55,152 nt of DNA from an uncultured bacterium (GTDB taxonomy: Bacteria; Cyanobacteriota; Vampirovibrionia; Gastranaerophilales; Gastranaerophilaceae): assembly GCA_946622415.1 (NCBI GenBank), contig CAMOPX010000011.1, positions 1 through 55,152 of the forward strand, written 5' to 3'. The stretch's first letter is position 1. Each line of letters starts with the position of its first letter. Below the pieces are notes generated by a model. It had not been told where the DNA came from. It made no database searches and saw only the letters and a list, made by a program, of their open reading frames with translations. A program made the position numbers and the translations under genes. This document shows, piece by piece, positions 49,575 to 55,152 of this stretch.

Positions 49575-50252
49575 ATGGAAGCAAATCAAAGGCAGAATAA
49601 CGAAAAGAAAACATTAATCGCAATTATTTTAACCGTAATTACAATGGCGGCCGAAATAATTTTCGGATATTTGACTCATTCAATGGCGCTTCTCGCCGAC
49701 GGTTTTCACATGGGAACCCACGCTTTTGCCTTGACATTAACGTTTATTGCTTACGTATTAATTCGCAAATTTTCGGATTCAAAATATTTTCCGAAAGGAA
49801 CAGAAAAAATCGGTACACTAAGTGCCTATACAAGTTCGCTTTTTCTTGGCGCAACAGGGATTTGGATAGTAATAGAAAGCATTAACAGGTTTTTGCATCC
49901 TTTAAACATACAATTTAGAGAAGCAATCATTGTTGCTTTTATCGGGTTAATTGTGAATGTTGCTTGCATATATGTTATGGAAAATAACCATGACCACAAT
50001 TCACATCATCACCACGAACACCACGACAAAGAAGAAGAAAAAAAGGACTTCAACTACAAAGCTGCCTATTATCATATTTTAGCCGATATTTTGACATCAA
50101 TTCTTGCGATTTTTGCGCTGTTTGCGGGTAAATATTTTAATATAACGTATCTTGATTCCATAATAGGAATTTTAGGCGGTATTTTAATAATAAAATGGGC
50201 AATAAGTTTGATTAAAGATACGGTTGTTGAATTGATTGATATGGAAATATAA
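49575..50252 (+). CDS. Cation diffusion facilitator (DmeF/ZitB-like), short form
   Basis: A 225-residue divalent-metal/proton antiporter with six spans. The first metal site is LLADGFHMGTHAFALTL (HxxxH variant of HxxxD, about 35-51), and the second is YYHILADILTSILAI (HxxxD, about 160-174). The loop between spans 4 and 5 is His-rich (HDHNSHHHHEHHDKEEEK, about 138-155), as in Zn, Co or Ni exporters. The cytoplasmic C-terminal domain is missing, as in DmeF-type proteins. Metal specificity is not readable. Confidence 0.92.
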   Translation: MEANQRQNNEKKTLIAIILTVITMAAEIIFGYLTHSMALLADGFHMGTHAFALTLTFIAYVLIRKFSDSKYFPKGTEKIGTLSAYTSSLFLGATGIWIVIESINRFLHPLNIQFREAIIVAFIGLIVNVACIYVMENNHDHNSHHHHEHHDKEEEKKDFNYKAAYYHILADILTSILAIFALFAGKYFNITYLDSIIGILGGILIIKWAISLIKDTVVELIDMEI

Positions 50253-50302
50253 AAATTACTTGACCCAAACAGGATTTGGAATTTAAAATAAACATAAAAA
50301 AA

Positions 50303-50349
50303 TGCCCTATGGATGAAGGGCAAGCATATCTCAAAAGAAAGAGATATGG
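50303..50349 (+). terminator. Hairpins behind the CDF gene
   Basis: TGCCCT-ATGGATGA-AGGGCA followed by CATATCTC-AAAAGAAA-GAGATATG. Two consecutive stems; the first may terminate the exporter transcript, although its T-run is poor. Confidence 0.4.
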
Positions 50350-50370
50350 ATTAGTATAAAATTTTTTTTC

Positions 50371-50450
50371 ACCCTGAATCCGTTTCAGGGTCTTTCTTCA
50401 ATATCATTCCGAAACAAGTTCAAAATGACATTGTTCGGTATGACATTTTT
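50371..50450. repeat. Dispersed intergenic repeats
   Basis: CACCCTGAATCCGTTTCAGG and GAAACAAGTTCAAAATGACA belong to the same CAGGGT/AACAAGTTCA...ATGAC short-repeat vocabulary found at 54.7-55.1 kb. They occupy the gap 50253-50500 together with the hairpins on either side. Confidence 0.6.
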
Positions 50451-50460
50451 TATAAATTAT

Positions 50461-50486
50461 GGCTTATACCAAAATGGTATAAGCCA
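50461..50486 (-). terminator. Terminator of the RTX-like gene
   Basis: GGCTTATACC-AAAAT-GGTATAAGCC is a perfect 10-bp stem just after the stop of the large minus-strand gene, with an AT-rich tail on either side. Confidence 0.7.
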
Positions 50487-50500
50487 TATTTTTATATTAT

Positions 50501-53500
50501 CTATTGATACATTTGAGCAGAGAATGTTTTTTCGCCTACTGTTACTTCGTCACCTTGATAAATAGCAAGTAATTTAGCAGCATTACCACCGCCTGCAGCT
50601 AATACATCATAAGCTGAATCGCCTTTTCCGTATCCTGCACTTCTCATGAATGATGCTACTTGTTCAGCTACACCTTTAACATTCAATGTATAGTCAGTGT
50701 TTCCAACAGTAACTTTTTTGATTGAACCGTTGAATGTTACTGTGCCGTCTGTTGTTGTATTACCATCGTCGAATGTAAATACTTTGCCGACTTTATCTTT
50801 CTTAGCGTTTTTGCCTAAAGTTACATCAAATAGAATTGTATCTTTTTCTGCTAATTTAACAACGTTTTTACCTGATGTATCTTTAATACTTACTGAACCG
50901 TCATAGCTATAAGCAGATAAATCATAGATATCATTACCTTTTCCACCGTTTACAAATGCATTTGAATCACCTGAGAAGATAAATTCATCAACATTTTTAC
51001 CGCCTGTGATTATGCTTTCACCGCCTGTAATTGTGTATGTATTTTTACCTGCGGTACCTTTAACAACGTTTATACCGCCATTGATTACGATATCATCGTT
51101 ACCTTTGCCTAGAGTAATTGTGTTGTAGCCATCTTCAGCAATTATATAGTCATCACCTGCGCCTGCATTTATTTTGTTTATGCTGTCTATGCCTTGAGCT
51201 ACGTTATTTATTCTGATATCATCAGCCTTTTTGCCGCCTGTGATATTGTTGTTACCGCCATTAATTGTTACATCGAGCGTACCTTTTTTACCAGCTTTTA
51301 CGGTATTTGTTGCGCCATCGATTTTTACGGTATCCGTACCTTTTCCGCCCGTGAATTTATTCACACCGAATCCATTAAGCGAAACAGTATTGTTTCCGCC
51401 TGAAGTTTTGATTGTTGCAGAAGCGAGTCTATCGATAGTAATTGTATCATCACCTTTTCCTGTTGTGATTTTATTTACACCTGCAGATTCTGTTATATCG
51501 TTGTTACCTGCTTTAAGGTTCAATGTATCATTGAATGCGGAACCGAAAATGGTATCGTCACCTGCTTTTGTGATGATGTTTGCACCTTTACCGTTTTCAG
51601 AAGTTAAACCTGTTAAGCTGATAACTTTATCATTAGATACTTTTGATAAATCCAATTTGCCTTTTTTGCTCTTTGCAATAACATCTTCAGCTTCAAATAA
51701 TGTATTTGCAGCTTTCAATTGTTCTTTAACTTCGGGGTCTAACGTGTTTATATTACCAACCTCTGCAGTAACAACTTTTCCTTCAATAGTAACATCTGCA
51801 CCGCTATTTAAAGCGTTTTTAACAGTAACCGTACTTGGTGTAGCAGCAGCTAAAAGTTTTTCATTAAATGTGCTGAATGTTGCAAGGTCTGTATATTCAC
51901 TTTTATATGCGTCTGTTACATCCACACCTGCAGCACCGTTTATTGATTCATATACTTTTAAAGTAGTGTTATCCAAAAGTATTCCGCCGAATTCTTCCGC
52001 AGTTTCTTCACTTTCAAGGTTTCCATTATCAAGGAACAAATATACTCCATTCGGATATTCTTTTGACTTGTAGAATGCTTTTTCTGACCTCCAGAGCATT
52101 TTACCTTTCATATCTTCAACGGGGTCGCCATATTTTGCAAGTACGAATTTAACTTCAACTTCACCGTTTGTTGCGCCGTCGAAATCATAACCCGTAATCT
52201 TTTGACCATCCATTGTCGCATAAGTTACTTCATTGTCACCCTCACCTTCCGTTATTGTTGCGGATTTTGTGATAGTCATTGTTGCATAGTATTCAACTTT
52301 TGTTGAAGCCACTACATCACTGCCTTTAACGGTAATTTTTGCTACGTCTAAATCTGTTGTATTTTGTAAAATACCTGCTTTATCATATTTTAAAGTTAAA
52401 GTTTCATCTTTATTTGCAATAACAGTATCGTTACCGTTGTTAAGAGCTTTTACTGTGATTACATCGTCACCTGTTCCGAGGTTAATTGTATCATTCAACG
52501 CAGTTGTTGTTGCGGTATTATCTCTCCAAGTACCTGTCATTGTAGTTGCAGTAGCTTTTTCTGGGTCTTCGTTATTGTATTCAACCGTTGCGGATTCGTC
52601 ACCAAACAATTTAAAACCAGTTTCCAAACCTTGAACATTAGGTTCAAAATTTCCGAATACATTCTTTTCATTTAAACCTTGGAATGTAATTGAACCTAAA
52701 TCTTCAGTTGTAGACTCTTTGCCTTTAATAGTTAAAATTACATCTTTGTCGGAATAAGATACTTCGGATTTGTATAATGTATTATCAAAATCTGTAAAGT
52801 TAACGGTTAATTTTTCGCCTTCGGTTCCGATTACGGTATCATTACCAAAATCGGAAGTTACATCAATATTGATTACATTAGTACCTGTTCCTAATTTGAA
52901 AATATCATCATTTGCAGTTGATTCTGCTTTTTCATTCAAAGAAGTACCTACGTAGCTTAAACCGGGGTTTGTGGGACCAACATACGTTTCACCTGTAACA
53001 TTGTATCCTGCGCCATTATTTGTTATTAAATTGTCGCATTCTGTAAGTACGTGATTTTCACTGTCTTTTACAACCAATTCGATTGCGACACCATCTTGAC
53101 CTAAAGTTGCTGCATTTTTAAGAATCAATTTTGCAGGGTCGCCTGTGTATTGTTTTGCGTAATCTGTGGCAGTTTGCGCTAATTCGGCAGTAGAAGCTTC
53201 AAATGAAGTAAATGCTGTTTTAGATTCGTCAGAAGTTTCGCTTAATTGACCAAGGTAATCGTATGTTTTTTTGAAATATGTTGTTTTATCAGCAATTGCA
53301 GTTGCAGATTCAAAATCACCAGAAGAATCAGGTGTACCATAACCACTGCCTGAATATTTTGCAATTGTTGTAGAATAAGTATATTTATTATCATCTAATT
53401 TCACATTGGCTAAACCAGCTTCCGCAACAGCAACACTGCCGTTTTCAACAGGAGTCAATAAACTCCAGCTTGAACCAGCCCAAGTTTGATTATATTTAAC

Positions 53501-54178
53501 TGTTGCATAAGTTGTGCTTGCTGTAACAGGTTCTTCAGGTTGAGATTTTGTAATTGATGAAACTTGTGCAAAATTCCAATTGCTATCAGAATCTTTTGCG
53601 TTTGCACGTGAAATTGTTGTTGTGTAAACATGAACCGTTGTATCGTTTCCGAATGCAGTAACGTTGTTTTCGCCAAGAACATTTGCTATATCGGTAACGT
53701 TTGTAAAATTTGCGCCATAAGTTTCAACAGCTTTTAATGCATCTAAATCTGCAACATGAATAGTTTCCGTACCTACTTTTTGAACGGCATCTGATAATTC
53801 AACCGCCCAAACACCGTTTGCATCTTGTTCTCTGGTTTGTTCCATTACTTTTAAATCATATCCACTTGTTTCATCTCCCGTAACAAGTAAATATGAATGT
53901 TTAGTAACAAAATTATCATCTACTGTTACTACTGTTTTTTCTAAAAATTGTGTTGCAAGAGTTTTTTCTGTATATACTTTTTTAAAGTATTCAAAAGTCT
54001 TGTAATTTTTGTTTAATTGCGGTTCTAAAACAGTAACCACAATATCATCGCCCGATACATTCCAACTGATTTGGTCTGCTCTGGCATTTTTAAATTTAAT
54101 GTCATAATTCTGTCCTGATTTAATTTCGATTTCTGAACCGGTGAAACCTTCAGCATCGTAATTTTTTACTGTACTCAT
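50501..54178 (-). CDS. Giant RTX-like repeat protein, probably surface-exposed or secreted
   Basis: The start at 54178 (MSTVKNYDAEGFTGSEIEI) has AAGGAG six bases upstream and gives 1225 residues. The N-terminal 800 residues are beta-rich, with Thr/Asp/Asn-rich repeats such as NDTINLGTGDDVITVK and DDIFKLGTGTNVINIDV. From about 860 on come hemolysin-type calcium-binding (GGxGxD-like) repeats: TKAGDDTIFG, TGKGDDTITI, TGGKGTDTVKI, AGAGDDYIIA, LGKGNDDIVI, NGGKGNDIYDL. There is no Sec signal, which fits C-terminal type I secretion; no T1SS genes are near. The end, GYGKGDSAYDVLAAGGG...VGEKTFSAQMYQ, looks like a dedicated C-terminal domain. It is divergent from an XRE regulator. Confidence 0.88.
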   Translation of the reverse strand: MSTVKNYDAEGFTGSEIEIKSGQNYDIKFKNARADQISWNVSGDDIVVTVLEPQLNKNYKTFEYFKKVYTEKTLATQFLEKTVVTVDDNFVTKHSYLLVTGDETSGYDLKVMEQTREQDANGVWAVELSDAVQKVGTETIHVADLDALKAVETYGANFTNVTDIANVLGENNVTAFGNDTTVHVYTTTISRANAKDSDSNWNFAQVSSITKSQPEEPVTASTTYATVKYNQTWAGSSWSLLTPVENGSVAVAEAGLANVKLDDNKYTYSTTIAKYSGSGYGTPDSSGDFESATAIADKTTYFKKTYDYLGQLSETSDESKTAFTSFEASTAELAQTATDYAKQYTGDPAKLILKNAATLGQDGVAIELVVKDSENHVLTECDNLITNNGAGYNVTGETYVGPTNPGLSYVGTSLNEKAESTANDDIFKLGTGTNVINIDVTSDFGNDTVIGTEGEKLTVNFTDFDNTLYKSEVSYSDKDVILTIKGKESTTEDLGSITFQGLNEKNVFGNFEPNVQGLETGFKLFGDESATVEYNNEDPEKATATTMTGTWRDNTATTTALNDTINLGTGDDVITVKALNNGNDTVIANKDETLTLKYDKAGILQNTTDLDVAKITVKGSDVVASTKVEYYATMTITKSATITEGEGDNEVTYATMDGQKITGYDFDGATNGEVEVKFVLAKYGDPVEDMKGKMLWRSEKAFYKSKEYPNGVYLFLDNGNLESEETAEEFGGILLDNTTLKVYESINGAAGVDVTDAYKSEYTDLATFSTFNEKLLAAATPSTVTVKNALNSGADVTIEGKVVTAEVGNINTLDPEVKEQLKAANTLFEAEDVIAKSKKGKLDLSKVSNDKVISLTGLTSENGKGANIITKAGDDTIFGSAFNDTLNLKAGNNDITESAGVNKITTGKGDDTITIDRLASATIKTSGGNNTVSLNGFGVNKFTGGKGTDTVKIDGATNTVKAGKKGTLDVTINGGNNNITGGKKADDIRINNVAQGIDSINKINAGAGDDYIIAEDGYNTITLGKGNDDIVINGGINVVKGTAGKNTYTITGGESIITGGKNVDEFIFSGDSNAFVNGGKGNDIYDLSAYSYDGSVSIKDTSGKNVVKLAEKDTILFDVTLGKNAKKDKVGKVFTFDDGNTTTDGTVTFNGSIKKVTVGNTDYTLNVKGVAEQVASFMRSAGYGKGDSAYDVLAAGGGNAAKLLAIYQGDEVTVGEKTFSAQMYQ

Positions 54179-54261
54179 CGTTACTCCTTTTTTGTTGTAC
54201 AACTCCTTAAATTTCGCTTAGTTTAAATAAAACTATGCTCATTTTATAAGTTTTATTATAA

Positions 54262-54296
54262 ATGTTTAACATTTAGTGTCAATATGTTACACATTG
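54262..54296. promoter_or_regulatory. Putative operator between the RTX-like gene and its divergent regulator
   Basis: TAACAT (54267-54272) and ATGTTA (54284-54289) form an inverted repeat. Around them the half-sites AATGTTTAACATT and AATATGTTACACATTG resemble each other. They lie centrally in the 160-bp divergent gap, upstream of both start codons. Confidence 0.45.
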
Positions 54297-54338
54297 TTAT
54301 TCTGAATATTCTAATTTAATATAATTCAAATAAAGGAT

Positions 54339-54671
54339 ATGGATATGGGCAATTATATTCAAAAAGGCTTGGGGCAAAGGATTCAAAAACTAAGACGTGA
54401 TTTCGGATACAGTCAGGAACAATTTGCCGAAAAAATAGGTATTGCAATAAATACCCTAAGCAATATTGAAAGAGGAAATGCCTTTATGACGGCACAAACA
54501 ATGGAAAAAATAATTCATGTCCTAAATATTAATCCGCAGGAATTGTTTTTGTTTTCTGATGATTTTAGTGAAGAAGAATCATATAAATATATTATTTATA
54601 AAGTCAATTTGATTAAAAAAAATAAACATAAATTGGAAATACTTGAGAAATTTTTAAAGTATGTGTTGTAG
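54339..54671 (+). CDS. XRE-family HTH regulator divergent from the RTX-like gene
   Basis: A 110-residue regulator. The HTH spans about 12-68: GQRIQKLRRDFGYSQEQFAEKIGIAINTLSNIERG, then TMEKIIHVLNINPQELFLF. A charged C-terminal helix follows, probably for dimerisation. It starts at 54339 (MDMGNYIQKG), with AAAGGAT close ahead; the second Met is equally possible. Position and the palindromes in the shared gap suggest that it controls itself and the 1225-residue gene. Confidence 0.88.
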   Translation: MDMGNYIQKGLGQRIQKLRRDFGYSQEQFAEKIGIAINTLSNIERGNAFMTAQTMEKIIHVLNINPQELFLFSDDFSEEESYKYIIYKVNLIKKNKHKLEILEKFLKYVL

Positions 54672-55152
54672 TATAACTTGTCACCTTTGAACTTGTTTTG
54701 GGGTCTTTATTTCAATTTGTCACCCTGAATTTGCAAAACGAACCGACGAATTTATGAGTCGTGTGAGCTTGTACACAGAGTGCATTTCAGAGTTTTTATT
54801 TCAATTTGTCACCCTGAATTTATTTCAGGGTCTTTTATAGTGCGTTTCAGGGTCTTTTATATTTTCCAATGGGATGCTGAAACGAGTTCAGCATGACGGG
54901 AGGGTTATTGTGGTTCTCATGGGATGCTGAAACAAGTTCAGCATGACAGTATTCTATAATGGCACATTATTATTTACTGCTTTCCAATGGGATGCTGAAA
55001 CAAGTTCAGCATGACAAATTAAAAAGATTCTAAAAACAAGTTTTAAAATGACATTGTTCAGCATGACATTTTAATTATTTTTATTTGTTATTAAGAGAAA
55101 TCGCTTGCGATTTCGTGGCAATCCGAATAGCTTTTGTCATTGCGAGCCGATT
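54672..55152. repeat. Cluster of dispersed short repeats at the right edge
   Basis: No gene is visible. CACCCTGAATTT...CAGGGTCTTT occurs about three times, and GGGATGCTGAAAC(A/G)AGTTCAGCATGAC occurs three times (about 54869, 54922 and 54988). The latter is itself an inverted repeat (ATGCTGAA/TTCAGCAT). The window ends in ATCGCTTGCGATTT and CATTGCGAGCC, words that match the left edge. Multi-copy intergenic repeat sequence, function unknown. Confidence 0.7.

Noticed and set aside
51231-52073. 280-residue plus-strand ORF opposite the RTX-like gene
   Set aside because: It is the complement of a low-complexity repeat protein, Val/Phe/Ser/Pro-rich without start signals; the minus-strand frame has a strong ribosome-binding site and clear domains.
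1-55152. Prophage, plasmid origin or secretion-system cluster
   Set aside because: No capsid, tail, replication-initiation, conjugation or secretion-apparatus genes are recognisable; the gene content is housekeeping with scattered lineage-specific genes.

Overview
The window is low-GC, densely packed bacterial chromosome with no phage genes and no recognisable transposase. Gene content suggests a diderm relative of the cyanobacteria, most likely Candidatus Gastranaerophilales (Vampirovibrionia/Melainabacteria). The clues are yggS next to sepF, a MurT-type ligase, an OmpH/Skp-like chaperone, a large type-A RNase P RNA, and several lineage-type proteins with short N-terminal tags of the form MKIN/MQI...NFxG. 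The taxonomic call is inference.

Layout. 0-4 kb: trmD-rimM, zinc-ribbon proteins and a MurT-like ligase. 4-5.3 kb: an orphan gene whose 3' end is duplicated around a structured repeat (element A), then a small gene inside a 528-bp inverted-repeat cassette. 5.3-11.7 kb: hisS, then sua5-mtaB (t6A synthesis and its methylthiolation to ms2t6A), leuB and thrS. 11.7-12.5 kb: a 766-nt RNase P RNA with a greatly enlarged P3. 12.5-25.5 kb: a secreted vWA protein, dCMP deaminase, yggS-sepF, a LUD protein, a divergent HTH/small-ORF pair, priA, polA, a BioY-like transporter, rimI, speD, and a tail-to-tail overlapping radical SAM/methyltransferase pair. 25.6-30 kb: rubredoxin, a YhcC-like radical SAM protein, a 6S-like RNA, a secreted parvulin, a 0.8-kb array of structured repeats, an OmpH/Skp-like protein and two PlsC acyltransferases. 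30-34 kb: a membrane protein, a coiled-coil protein and a PAS-GAF histidine kinase. 34.1-34.7 kb: tRNA-Arg(UCU) followed by an island bounded by copies of its own 3' end and terminator. 34.7-50.3 kb: tagged proteins of unknown function mixed with a BASS transporter, CstA, an nrnA-yihY-nagZ operon, a Na+/Ca2+ exchanger, element B, ricT-rsfS and a CDF metal exporter. 50.5-54.7 kb: a 1225-residue RTX-like protein divergent from an XRE regulator. Short dispersed repeats sit at both window edges.

The most notable content is non-coding. Three families of structured repeats show compensatory stem changes between copies while their loops stay constant. Family 1 (about 155 bp, TTTA-stem-TTA..GA) forms an array after the ppiC-like gene and is also present twice inside P3 of the RNase P RNA. 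Family 2 (102-129 bp, GGATTTTG...CAAAATCC) is nested in one family-1 unit and occurs in tandem in the tRNA-Arg island. Family 3 (elements A and B) carries three covarying hairpins. Families 2 and 3 share an internal motif, TGTTTGAG/CGAGTT. All four insertion loci other than RNase P lie directly at the 3' end of a gene. Each is bounded by direct repeats that contain that gene's end (43, 41, about 90 and 12-14 bp). This looks like an undescribed class of small structured elements that insert at gene ends and restore or duplicate the end. A second theme is a set of unrelated proteins sharing an N-terminal tag, one of them apparently under a cobalamin-type riboswitch.
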